DNA from: Hygrophila difformis
Lineage: Eukaryota > Streptophyta > Magnoliopsida > Lamiales > Acanthaceae
Length of the DNA stretch: 64,000 nucleotides
Direction of reading: 5' to 3'
Assembly (NCBI GenBank): GCA_030278955.1
Contig: JAOANR010000010.1
Location: forward strand, 9,827,884 to 9,891,883
Below are positions 45,022-57,071 of the stretch, piece by piece. Position 1 is the first letter of the stretch, and every line of letters starts with the position of its first letter. The notes under the pieces were generated by a model. That model had not been told where the DNA came from and made no database searches. It saw only the letters and a program-made list of their open reading frames with translations. Made by a program: the position numbers and the translations under genes.

Positions 45022-47125
45022 TCATCCATTAAATACAGTGCAACCATCAGCTTTTCAGCTTGTGTTCCAACCTAAACAGGATAGAGATTAACTGATAAGC
45101 TAATTACTAGTAGCAGCAAGCACAACTCCAAGAAGAACATTAGCTCAATCAAAATGTAGCAAGCATATCATTTACTGTTCCCTCAGTAATTCAAACCTTG
45201 TGAGTTGTGACCACAACAATATTTCTATATATTCAGCATCATCCACATAATGAGAATTTCCTCCCCCAACTGAACTATTAGTTTGAGTACTTTATTGGCA
45301 TAAGGATAACCTGTAAAGATTTCCAAAATAATCATTTCGAATTAGTACCTAAAACATTAAGTCAGATGTGGTTGCTGTAATTAGGGTGACAGGAAAATGA
45401 TTTTAAAAAGATAGAGTATTAATCATCATAAAATTTGGGTTTATGAATATGTAGCTTAGCTAATGATTTTGAATAATCAAACACATACAACCAACTAAAA
45501 AAACAATCCCAAAAGGCCAATACTCTGGGGGCACCGGGAACAACATGCAGAATTATCATAAAATAAAGTACTATAGACATGGCAGATGGATCTTGAAAAT
45601 GGATTGAATCTATGATTTCCAATGACAACGAATGTCCATAATTTTCCTTGGTCTATTTGTTTAATTGCATCCATCTTTAATGACTTTAAAACTTCCTTCA
45701 TAAAGCACACTTTTTCACAACACGGGGACAAATAACATGTACAATTTGTCCTCAGGCTGGAAAAAGTTCACCAGTGGCTTTATAGCTTCAAAGCAGCTCA
45801 AGGTAAATCCAAAAGGCATTTATTGTCCATATACAACCAAATTCAAAATTTCAAAGCATGAGTACCTGAACATCTCAAGATTCTTCTTTATTGGAAATAT
45901 ACTGTGTTTACGACTAAGCAAAGTCAAATGTGGAAAGACAACATGGATTGTCCATCAGTTGACAGTGTGTTAAATATCTGATAAAAAGCATAAACTTTCA
46001 CAATGATCAGATCTAAAAACATTTTACGAGTTCCAAAAGCATCTGCTGTGAGGTTTTATCGATCGGATTTAAGGATACAATACAAGGCAATAGCCTAAAT
46101 ACTCGTATAACCTAAACCCCCGAATTCTTCAACAAACAAATTAAATCAGACCTGTAATCTATGGGAACGGACTGGTATGATGCAATAAATAACTCTTGGA
46201 AAGAATTTGATGATCACATATATAAGATCGTGAACAACTGCAAAGAAAATAGGGAACTACTCTGGGGGAAAGAATACCCAACCAAAGATACGCCTTGGTT
46301 AAAGCCAAAAACACAAAATTCAAGTTGTTATTGAACAAATGCATATATTTGTCTGCACTGATCTGCTTTAGATTTACTGATCCACTTCTCCGGACATTAA
46401 GACGGTAATAGTTACAATATTACAAGACTCTGTTTTTGTCTCTATAAAAATTAAAATCAACTCAAAAACATCAATTTCCATGCTCCAGAAACAAAAGGTT
46501 CCAAAAGAATGCAGGCCAAATTAAATCATTGACAGAACGAACTGCAAAAAATGAAAACACAACTCTTCAAAAATTAATCCCTGGATCAAACATACACACA
46601 CGAACATCCGATAGTTTTACCTAAATCAATTGAATCGGAAATACACAGTTGAGAAGAGAAACAGAAAAGGATGAAACTGAAGTACATGAATATCGCGAAA
46701 AAATCGAAACATCGAACCAAAGCAATTCCAAATCGCAGCAATGATATGAAATGGAAAAGATCCAATTAGATCAGGCGAATGAGAGAAGCGAAAATCACCT
46801 TGAAGAAATCATGAGTGGAAAAATGGCAATAGGCAGGCAGCCGTACAGAGCAGTTGCAGCAGCATCGAGCAAAGTGCGTGAGAGAGGGAGAGAGAGCATT
46901 AAAGAGATTTATAGACTTGAGAGTAGAGTCCCAAGGGGTGAGAAGTGAAGATGGAACAAGTTGGGAAATGTGAGTGGCGTACGGAAGGCTTTATTGTATT
47001 GTTATTGTTTTGGGTGGCCTTTTCAGATAGATGCCGTTGGCTCTTAAGCGGCCTTTCCCTTGAACGGTTATTTGGGCCTCTCATCTCATCCATTTAGGTG
47101 ACAAATGCCACATCGCACTCCCAGT
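45022..47125 (-). promoter_or_regulatory. leader intron and promoter of the OTU gene
   Basis: No exon is seen in 45100-46780. A donor-like site (CTTCAAG|GTGATTTTCGC, minus strand) near 46800 and an acceptor (CTGTTTAG) near 45065 suggest a 1.7-kb intron in the 5' UTR, with the first exon at about 46800-46930 (GA-rich on the plus strand). The intergenic part to 47125 is short. Confidence 0.5.
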
Positions 47126-47683
47126 TAGGGTGGGTCGGTACGATATATTGTACAAATTTCGCCGTACCGTATACCGTACCGAATTTTATGGTATGAAAAA
47201 TTTCGTACCGTTACCGTACCGAACCTTTCGGTATACCGATCTTCGGTATACCGAAAGTTTCAGTATGAAATATTTTCATACCGTTGCCATACCGACATTT
47301 CGGTAAGTTCGGTAAATACCGCTATACCGAACATTCGGTACATACCGACATACCGGTATCGCGGTATATACCGACATACCGAACATTTGCTACATACCGA
47401 CATACCGGTATTGCGGTATATACCGACATACCGAACCTTCGCTACATACCAACATACCGGTATTACGGTACCGAACAATCGGTATATACCAATATACCGA
47501 TACCGCGGTATATACTGAAGTTCGGTACGGTAACGGTATACTGCGGTATCAAAAAATTTATACCGTTACTGTACCGAAATTTTACGGTACGGTATCATAC
47601 CGTACCGAAAATTTCGGTATTCTCGGTATTTTTCCGGTACGGTATGTGCGGTATGCGGTATATTCGGTATTTTTCCCCGGCCC
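47126..47683. mobile_element. hAT-type MITE made of tandem palindromic units
   Basis: A 10-bp direct repeat CACTCCCAGT (47116-47125 and 47684-47693) bounds an element starting TAGGGTGGGTCGGTACG. The inside is almost entirely variants of TACCG and CGGTA in alternating orientation. At about 47325-47520 a unit of about 58 bp (ACCGAACATTCGGTACATACC... to ...CGACAT) is repeated three to four times. Confidence 0.75.
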
Positions 47684-47839
47684 CACTCCCAGTCCCTCCC
47701 TTGACTACTCTATTTTTTTATAAATATTGACACCTATATATATATCGACAAAAGTGTATGGGAGTTCAAACAACACAAATTACAATTGTATACACCATTT
47801 TAAATACAGTAGATAATAATAATTGGGTTATATTGTGAG

Positions 47840-48478
47840 TAGGGGTGGTTATGTATAGGTTCGGCTCGGCTCGAGCTCGAAGCTCGACGAGCTTTAAAAA
47901 TTGAGCTCGGCTCGATCTCGACCCAATATATTAAAGCTCGAGCTCGGCTCGAAGGGCCAAAAAAGCTCGACATAAATTTTAGTTTTTTTTTAAACCGGGT
48001 ATCCCTAGACCACATTGGACTCAAGACTAAAAAATTTTAAATTATTCAATAATGAGCTTAAAAACTTGAAAGATGGAGTTTTGTAGAAATATATTAAACT
48101 ATTCATAATTCCTTATAATAGTCTCAATTTGGAAGGAGATTGGGATTTAGTATTTTTGATTTAGTGTTAACCATAATAAAATATAATATACTATTATTAA
48201 ATAAAATGAGGAGTGAATTTGCTGTTGGACTTCCTCTTCCTCACATTTGTTAAGAAAGAAAATATACTATATTTTTAAAAAAGAAATAATATATATATAT
48301 AATATTCGAGCCTATTATCGAGCTTTCGAGCCGAGTATTAGTTAGCTCGGCTTGAGCTCATTAATATTCGAGCCGATCTCGAATTCGAGCCGAGCCTTTT
48401 CAAGTCGTGCTTTGGCCGAGCTTTGATCGAGTCGAGCCCGAATATTTTTCGAGCCTATCAGTCTCATTTACACCCCTA
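47840..48478. mobile_element. hAT-type MITE
   Basis: Ends TAGGGGTGGTTATG and TTTACACCCCTA with a perfect 8-bp target duplication ATTGTGAG (47832-47839 and 48479-48486). The inside has GCTCGGCTCGAGCTCG palindromes near both ends and AT-rich filler in the middle. Confidence 0.85.
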
Positions 48479-48486
48479 ATTGTGAG

Positions 48487-48859
48487 CCATTTGTGAGAAA
48501 ATTAGCTTTTTTAAAGATACAAAATAGCTTTAAAGTTTGCAATCAGATCTTTTTGAATCCGCTTCAATGAGTAACATTTTGGATTTCAACTTATTGTAGA
48601 CAAAAAATTGGTCTCGAAATTGTTAAATAGCTAATTTTAACTAATTTATTACTTATATAATCAGCTAACAGCTAATTGTCAAACATGATCAATATAAACT
48701 TGACTGTAATACAGAATATATTAAAAATAAATATTACTACTCCTTCATTAAAGATAATTTTGTATTTTCTATGTTTTTACTTCACCTAGAAGTTGAAGAA
48801 AAGCATAATTTCTGGTTTTTTGTTTTTTGGTGTGCTTTTGCTTCTAAACAAAAGCCTAA
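48487..48859. other. intergenic, no gene seen
   Basis: AT-rich DNA between two MITEs. Confidence 0.4.
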
Positions 48860-49321
48860 GGTCCGTTTGGATTGGCTTTAAAAAAAAAAACAGAAGCCAA
48901 AAGCAGAAGTAGAAGTGAAAGCCAAAAGCAAAAGCAGGTAACTTTTGTGTTTGGATGGAATGTTTGAAAAGCAGCTTTTTTTCAAAAGTGTGTTTGGATA
49001 TGTTAAAGTGAAAAGTGCTTTTGAAATGTGTAAATTACCAAAAAGGACATGTTATTTATATATAATAGTATATATTTATTGTGTAATTAAAATAAATTAA
49101 TAGGGGTATTTATGACTCTGCACACATTGCTAGGTGCTTTTGGCTTCTGCTTTTCGGAGAAGCACCCATGGGTTGCTTCTCCCAGAAGCACTTTTGCAGT
49201 TTTTCGAGATACTTTTGCTTTTTCTAAAAAGCCAAAACAAACACTCTTTTTTCTTCAAAAGTGCTTTTGGCAGAAGCAAAAGCCAAAAGCACTTGAAAAA
49301 AAAGCCATTCCAAACAGCCTC
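48860..49321 (-). mobile_element. Tourist-like MITE family, copy 3
   Basis: Ends GGTCCGTTTGGATTGGC and GCCATTCCAAACAGCCTC are flanked by TAA on both sides. It has the same internal sequence as copies 1 and 2 but inverted. Confidence 0.8.
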
Positions 49322-49433
49322 TAACTAAACATATGTTAACACTTAACATGCAAAAACATTTCTTTTTTAAGTAAAAATTAAAAATAGAGAGAAATAAGCC
49401 AATTCAAACAGGGCTTCAGTGCAATGTGTACTA

Positions 49434-49612
49434 GACTTTCGCCGTCATTGGTGCTATCGGAGTAACCGGAGCACTAATTGAATTTAAGTCACCAGAGCAA
49501 TTGACGGAGTGACAAGGGTAGCTGCCAGAGCCACCCTCGAAATTCCATTTACAGCCATCGACTTTGTGAATGGACGATGGAAATAATTGGCAGTCATACA
49601 GGACATTTAACT
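49434..49612 (-). pseudogene. unidentified Cys-rich gene fragment
   Basis: On the minus strand a frame of about 57 codons reads through CKWNFEGGSGSYPCHSVNC and ends at a stop near 49440. The spacing of cysteines and the clean frame look like the last exon of a secreted or Cys-rich protein, but I do not recognise the family and see no intact upstream exons. Frames at 49792-50010 (-) and 50083-50313 (+) nearby are equally unrecognised and less protein-like. Confidence 0.35.
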
Positions 49613-51879
49613 GGTAGAATAATGAGATATTAGTTCACCCCTTCCAGCCATTGTCGTTACTGCTTCAGCCTTTTTCACTGCCATGGCCGTTCCAAAAAAA
49701 GAAAACTTGAATATACATAACACCCTTTATTCTTACAATCAAAATACTCTATCCAAATTCGAGTGCTCCAGGTCATCTATCTTCCAGAATTCTAGTGCAT
49801 CTCTGGATTTCGTACGGATCTCCATCTATAGAAGACTACACTAGGTACAATTCCTTTAGCTACTCCATGCATTAAGTGGATTGTTGTTAAGAATCTAATC
49901 CGGACTTCGGCATCACTTGCCAAAGTGCAGACGATCTGGTGCATATCAAGTTCCTGTGATCTGGTGCAGACGATCTTGTGGCAGCCATCACCTTTGAAAA
50001 CTCCAATCAAAACCTCACATTTCAGTTCCAGTAGATTCTAACGATTTCAGGAATCCTTGTGCCTTGCTTTCTCCGTCCATAGATGCCAAATCTGAAATCC
50101 ATGAATCCTAATCACTCATGCAGGAAGTTAATCTCATTAGGTTTCATTTACATGGCTCTTACTCGATTCCCTATGAGTTATAATGCGATCTATCCATCTA
50201 TTGCCAAGGTTGCATCGGAATGGGGTGGCTTTGTGGATAATGTGACTATTTCTCCCTCCGTAGCAGCCCCAATCTCGAATCCACCACTCTTAATTATTCC
50301 CACTGTAAGTTAATCCTTCCTACATCAAGTTTTGGAGATCCCAATCCATATTTTAAGTGTGCAAAAATTCGAAATCCTCATTATACAAAAATCTGCCAAT
50401 TTTATATTTCTGTAAAGATCCATCTTTTAAGACCATTTCGGTTGCTTATTTTGAAAAGGTTCCTTCATGAGAATTGATCCTCTATGTCTTGGCTATCTCC
50501 TGACCAAATTTTGTAGCAATCGCCTTCCGTTTATATTTTTGAACTCGTACAAACTTTCTAATGTGACTGTTAACGTAACCATGGTTTATGTGTTGGATGA
50601 ACGATGGATAATTCATTATTGATTTAAATGACGGGTAGTTAAACACCTCTAAATGTGTATTCATGATTTGAACGAGTCCCAATATTGATTCTGTAAAGCC
50701 TATGAAAATTATTTCTCTAAGTATATGAGATGCTACTATGGATTTTATGAAAAATATAATTTTATGAGGAAATCCATATATTTTGCGAAAGACAGAGAGG
50801 AAAGAATTACTCCTATATTTTTATGAACATGAAGAGAATGATTTTGACAAGCCATTATCTACGGATTTATATCATGAAAGTATTTCTAATGGACATAAAT
50901 ATCCTTGTGGATGTCTAAGTGACAGTGGGAATAAATTTTCTTATTGGTTAATACTGCCCATGAATAGTTGAAAATCTTTTAAGCCATGAAATGATAAAAA
51001 TATATTTTTTTAAAAACCATTGTGCTATAAGTTCCGAGTTTGATGTCATATTATTATTTTCTTGAGGGTATGTGCACTTGGTGGATCGTTGTATTTGCCA
51101 CCCCCTCTCGTAGCCAAAACGGCATTGATTTATTTGTGATGTATGAGTCTATACTCCTAGATGTATCCGTATGGGTTATCTAGGGCTCCGGAGTGTGTCT
51201 GTATAGGGTCCGCTGCATTCACTTTGCGATGGGTTTTATTCCCATAGGATGGGTTGAATCCCATAGATGATGGGTTACATTCCCATAGATGATGGGTTTG
51301 ATTCCCATAGAATGGTGTCCTCGTGTTCTTTGGATGCCGATGGTAAATGCTGGTAAAAAAATATCTTTAAATTTAAAGTATGTATATGCATTTTAAAGTA
51401 TTTATTAAATTAAATTTAAATGTATAATGTATATTATTATTCTTATTTTAGAGTTTAGTCAATCTCTTTTTAAAACCCATCACTTGTTGTGGTGAGGGTT
51501 GACTTACTCAGTACCGTTGTACTGATAAATGTTGTGCAATTTCTTTTTACATATATCAGAAGAAGACATCAAGCATATGCATCGGGAAGGGGAAAATATT
51601 TTATCAAAGACATGTCGCACATTTAATTACTTGTTATATTATGGATATGCATTTTCCTTACTTTATTTTATTTTATTTTCCGCTAGCGCAAAGAAGATTA
51701 CTTAAACAAACCATCGACAAATGATTTTTACTCCGGGATATATTTTTAAGTGGATTTTATTTTAAAATTTTGGTACAACATAGCCTTGCATCTTTCAAGT
51801 GAGCTCGAAATGGTTCGCGTCTTGTTTGGAAGGTGTGGCGGTGACATCCTGGTCTGGGTTATCAAAACCGGGGTGTTAC
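49613..51879 (+). repeat. Ty3-type LTR fragment and flanking unassigned DNA
   Basis: The right end reads AAAACCGGGGTGTTACA (to 51880), the typical 3' end of a Tekay-type LTR. Upstream at 51507-51524 is TCAGTACCGTTGTACTGA, the same palindromic word as in the LTRs of the element at 6191-13458. No matching TGTAACA start was found, so this is a truncated or solo LTR whose left limit I cannot place. A GATGGGTTxxATTCCCATAG unit is repeated four times at about 51220-51320. Confidence 0.55.
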
Positions 51880-51880
51880 A

Positions 51881-52500
51881 GAGTGGTTGATTAATTTGTT
51901 AATTTGTTAACTTTTAAACTAAATTTTTAAAAAATGAAGCTTGTAGTGGAGGTAAAGTTTAAATTTTTGGAGAAGATGGTTGATTCAAAACTTTTGAGCA
52001 CAAAGATTTATGGTTTATGCAAGGGGCAATTCTAAGGGCCTGTTTTGTAGGACTTATTTTTAGGACTTATTACTTATTCTTATTAAAATCACACCAGATC
52101 AGACCAGACCAGATTAGATTAGATCAAATCATATCAGACCAGACCCATTGAGATCAAATCAGACTAGATCAGACCACACTATATAAATAATTGTAATCAG
52201 ATCAGACCAGACCAGAAACATTCACACCAGACCAGACCAGATATTATAAAATTCATATTAGAACACCTTCTTTCTTTCTTTTAGGCCAAGAGAACACGAC
52301 CTAATTCTCCTAATTGTATACTTATGTGAAATTAGTTTCGAAAATAGTAAAAGTATCTAGAAAATGTCCCATCCATACTTTTGATTATGGGGTTTGGAGT
52401 TAGCTATGTACTGACAATAATTAGACTGTTTTTGATGATTCTACTAAGGGCAATTGTTGTAAAACTATTCAATCTATTAGCTATGTATGAACTTGTATGT
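51881..52500. repeat. intergenic with AGACCAGACC-type tandem repeat
   Basis: 52083-52245 consists of variants of AGATCAGACC / AGACCAGACC with AT-rich interruptions. The rest shows no gene. Confidence 0.6.
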
Positions 52501-55241
52501 GGATTTTATATATCTAGTATGGCTTGTTAATGTAATTAAGGAAAACATAAAGCAAAGTAAAAATAGTTGTAATTCTCATTTCCATTTCACTAATGGACAT
52601 ATTTATAGTGTACAAAAATGAGTACAAAACCGCCTTCGGGAGTAATGAGTAATTTACTAAATATAGCTTATGAAATTGAAGGCATCCACACGACTTGTGC
52701 GTCGACGTCGACGTGGATACCGACGATGCATTTACAACACTCCCTCTTGGATGCCTTTATACAAAGAATATGCCTCGTTAAAACCTTACTAGGAAAAAAC
52801 ACTGTGGGAAAAAAAATCCTAGTGAAGGAAAAAGAGTACAATATTTTTGTATTTATTTCTCCCCCTGATTTGGACATCACTTTATATCTCGAAGCCGCCT
52901 CATTCCAATTTTCTTCACGAGCTTCTCGAACGTTGCAGTCGGCAATGCCTTGGTCAATAGATCCGCTAAGTTCTCATCTGATCGAATTTGTTGCATATCA
53001 ATTTCACCATTATTTTGAAGATCGTGGGTATGGAAAATTTTTGGTGAAATGTGTTTAGTCCTATCTCCTTTTATATAACCCCCTTTCAATTGGGCTATGC
53101 AAGCCGAGTTATCTTCAAATAAAATTGTTGGGGGCATTTTTGGTTCAGTGACCAAACCACAATTTTTTAATATATGATTAGTCATTGACCTCAACCAAAC
53201 ACATTCTCGACTAGCCTCATGCATTCCTAATATTTCGGTATGATTTGATGAAGTAGCCGTTAATGTTTGTTTCATAGATCTCCATGAGATAGCAGTTCCA
53301 CCACATGTAAAGATATAGCCTGTTTGGGATTTGGCTTTATGTGGATCTGATAAATATCCTGCATCGGCATATCCGATCAACTTATGTCGAGAATCTTTTG
53401 AGTAAAATAACCCAAGGTCAATTGTTCCCTGGAGATAGCGAAATATGTGCTTTATGCCTTTCCAATGTCGTTGAGTAGGGAAAGAACTAAATCTTGCGAG
53501 TAAATTAACAGCAAATGCGATATCAGGTCGCGTACTATTTGCCAGATACATTAACGCGCCAATTGCACTTAAATATGGCACTTCTGAGCCAAGTTGTTCT
53601 TCATCATCTTCCTTTGGCCTAAATGGATCCTTTGCATGATCAAGTGCCCGAACGACCATTGGACTACTTAACGGATTAGCATAATCCATTCGAAATTGCT
53701 TCAATACCTTTTGGGTATAAGCTGATTGATGAACAAAAATACCCTTATCCAAATGCTCAATTTGCAAGCCAATGCAGAATTTTGTTTTTCCAAAATCCTT
53801 TATTTCGAACTCATTTTTAAGATATTCAACAGCCTTTTCTAGCTCTTCAGGAGTTCCAATTAAATTTAAATCGTCAACATAGACTGCAACAATTACAAAT
53901 TCTGACCCATTTTTCTTTATAAAAACACATGGGCATATAGGGTCATTTATATAACCTTTATTTATTAAACTTTCGCTGAGGCGATTGTACCACATTCGGC
54001 CCGATTGCTTGAGCCCATATAGTGATTTTTGTAATTTGATGGAATAAATTTCTCTGGGCTTTGAGTTATAAGATTCAGGCAATTTAAACCCTTCAGGTAT
54101 TTTCATATAAATATCATTCTCCAATGAGCCATATAAGTAAGCAGTAACAACATCCATCAGCCTCATTTCGAGCTTTTCTCGTACTGCTAGGCTCATGAGA
54201 TACTTGAAAGTTATTCCATCCATAACCGGGGAATATGTTTCCTCAAAATCAATTCCCGGTCTTTGGGAAAATCCTTGGGCTACAAGCCTTGCTTTGTATC
54301 TTGCAATTTCATTATTTTCATTTCTTTTTCTCACAAACACCCACCTGTAACCAACTGGTTTTACATTTTCAGGTGTTTGGACTATAGGGCCGAATACTTT
54401 TCTTTTGTTTAGTGAATCCAATTCTGATTTAATTGCATCTTTCCATTTTGGCCAATCATCCCTTTGCCGACATTCATCAACTGATTTTGGTTCAGGATCC
54501 TCGTCATCTTTCATCATCTCAAGTGCTACATTGTATGCAAATGCTTGATCAACTTCTGTTTCTTTCCGGTTCCAATATTTTCCAGAAGTGATATAATTGA
54601 AAGCGGTTTCAATAGTTTCACTTTCTTCTGGATTAGCATTTTCAGCATCAACTTCTTCAAAAGTTGAATTTGTTACCTCTTCGGGTTTTTCATTTTCCAC
54701 GTGTATAGTTCTTTTCTTTCGTGGATTTTTATCTTTGGAACCCATTGGTCTACCACGCTTTTGTCGTGGATTAGATTCATTAGCACTTGGAATTTTCCCT
54801 TCAGGTATATTTATTTGGCCGGTGCATTTGCTGCTTCAATGTAAGATTTTGTTACTCTTGCAGCATCATTGAAGGCATCAGGCAATTGATTTGCAATCCT
54901 TTGCAAATGCACAATTCTTTGTACTTCTAATTCACATTGTTTTGTACGGGGATCACATATATCAAGTGGGATTTTCCACGAAATTTCTTTTTTCAGTTGA
55001 TTACTTTCTTCCCCTAATGTCGGGAAATGTGATTCGTCAAAATGACAATCTGCAAATCTTGCAGTAAATAAATCACCCGTTGTTGGTTCAAGATATTTAA
55101 TAATTGAGGGTGATTCATACCTGACATATATGCCCATCCTTCTTTGAGGTCCCATTTTTGTCCGTTGGGGTGGTGCAATTGGTACATAGATAGCACACCC
55201 AAAAAATCGTAAATGGGAAATATTGGGCTCTTTTCCCATTA
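52501..55241 (-). mobile_element. 5'-truncated Ty1/copia element
   Basis: On the minus strand it runs from the middle of integrase to a probable 3' LTR beginning TGTTGTAAATGC at 52739 after a purine-rich AAGAGGGAG. The LTR's far end is not clear (about 52500). Gag, protease and the integrase core are absent. The break at 55241/55242 coincides with a Helitron-like 5' end. Confidence 0.75.
52877..55239 (-). pseudogene. copia pol fragment: integrase end, reverse transcriptase, RNase H
   Basis: The part 55239-54811 encodes the C-terminal third of integrase (PNISHLRFFGCAIYVP, RRMGIYVRYESPS). A one-base frame change near 54818 leads to the part 54745-52877, which is open for 622 codons: WKDAIKSELDSL, RYKARLVAQGFSQ, YVDDLNLIG (reverse transcriptase active site, about residue 287), then RNase H with GYADAGYLSDPHKAKSQTGY and KHISPKIFH. 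The catalytic YVDD is intact, but the element has no gag or protease and no 5' LTR here, so it cannot function alone. It differs clearly from the copia element at 55873-64000, so it is a separate lineage. Confidence 0.85.
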
Positions 55242-55872
55242 TCTATATATATATAAAAGTAATATAGTCTAATTTCCCCCCACTTCCCCACCCCCTTTTT
55301 TCAACAACTCATCCAACTATTTTCTCCTTATTTCAACAACCTCAATCACATATGAAAATAATTAAAATAAAAATTCTAAATCTAAAATCTTATTTTTAAT
55401 TTATTAGTCTAAACAGAAGAAAATAATATATTATCCTGATATATATTTTGGCATTTGGATTTAAATCCAATATTCAATTTCTTAGTCTAAAAGAAAAAAA
55501 ATCTAATATTTACTTTCTTATATATTTTATATCTAATAAAATCTTAATATAATATGATAATATATTTAACCATAATATTACATATTTTTAGAAGATCACT
55601 TCCATTCTTCTAAGATTTGAAACCATAAATTCATTCTCATTGAGATCAAATAAATATATTTATGTATATAATATTTATATCTATAATATCCTCATAAAAT
55701 CTTAATAGAATATTATATCTTTAATTTATACTCTTATATATTTTAGATGATCACATCAAATCCAATTCCACCTCTCTTATTGCTCTATAAATACTCCATT
55801 CATTTATCTAATCTCATGGTAGTCTTGAAGTTCTTACATTCTCACATTTTATTTCTTTATTTTTATTCTCCA
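55242..55872 (+). mobile_element. Helitron-like 5' end, interrupted
   Basis: TCTATATATATATAAAAG begins after an A at the exact point where the copia pol fragment breaks off. This is the usual start of plant Helitrons. The following 630 bp are AT-rich and non-coding. The copia element at 55873 would have inserted into it; its 3' end, if it exists, is outside the window. Confidence 0.5.
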
Positions 55873-56711
55873 TGACAGGCCCAATCTAATATATAAAACC
55901 CAGCAAGGGTTGTTTCAGTGATGTCTCAACAACCTGCAAACCACAACCAAAGGCAAACACAGAAACAGAGTGCGGAAAACATAAACAAGAACACAAGAGT
56001 TTGATCACCCAGTTCGATCCACCGATCTACATCTGGGGGCTCCAAGCCAGGATTCACTAAATCTCCAACAAACTGATCGAACAAGAGTCAACCACACCTT
56101 ACATACCCTTACATTCCAATGAACTCTCCTATCTACCCAAATAGACTAGAAGAACACAAGGGAGCATCAACTATCTACCCAAATGCACACAATTCACCGG
56201 CAGGTATTAAGGTGGTGTTTGTGGAATCTAGCTAATCAACAAAATAAGCTCAATGGTGCTAAGAACACCTACAATATACCCAGATTGTGTTTACAAACAA
56301 TAAATCCAGAAATGCATAAACACAATCCTAATTACCCCATGAATAATAGAAGACACAGCAGCTAAAAGTATACCAGTAGCAGACCAGTTGTTGATGCCTT
56401 CTGCAAACAACGAAAACCAGGGGTTTCTTCTTCAGCTCTCAATCCGCCATAATCACAGCTTAGGAATCTGTTAATGCTCTGTAAAATGAGCTGTGATTGC
56501 GGCTAGACTATCTCACAATCCCTCAAGGACGAAGGTAGGTATTTATATGGGTTTTAAGGCCCATCTAAACCCTTCTAAGGCCTGCTAGGGGAAATGCCAC
56601 GTCACTGTACTATTCTGTGCTTTTTCCAGTGAAGAGAATAAAGCGTTGTTGGCAAGATGTTACAACAACGGTAACTATCACGAACATCTTCACAATAAAA
56701 TATCCCTAACA
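55873..56711 (-). repeat. 3' LTR of the Sirevirus-like element
   Basis: 839 bp; on the minus strand it begins TGTTAGGGATATTTTATTG and ends GGGCCTGTCA. It is preceded by the polypurine tract. Confidence 0.88.
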
Positions 56712-56724
56712 ATCTCCCCCTTTG
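56712..56724 (-). other. polypurine tract of the Sirevirus-like element
   Basis: CAAAGGGGGAGAT (minus strand) immediately precedes the 3' LTR. The 350 bp between it and the extra gene (56725-57071) hold no frame of note. Confidence 0.85.
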
Positions 56725-57071
56725 TGGAGATGATCGGGCCAAGTAGTCAAAACAGTGGAGGAAGCACAGAATTACAATATCATAACAGAGAGCAACAAAC
56801 ACAACAAGCATTCATGCCAATAAGAATAGAAGCAGATGCAGAGTAGGCATAATCAAAAGGCATCCAGAAATATCCAATATTCAGAGAATATCCATCAATA
56901 AGCCAGAATACTATTACAGACCAGAAAACCAGAATCCATCATCAACAAAAGCCAGAAAAAAAACCAAAAACCATAATGTTGTTCCAACATCATCAGAATT
57001 ACAGAAAGTCCAGCAGAAATAATCAGCACCCTTGCAATCCCTTCCACTGTATCTCCCCCTTACTTGGCAGA

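Noticed and set aside
51220..51320. Possible CRISPR-like spaced repeats (GATGGGTT...CCCATAG)
   Set aside because: Four short direct repeats with variable bases in a plant LTR; spacing and context fit a minisatellite.
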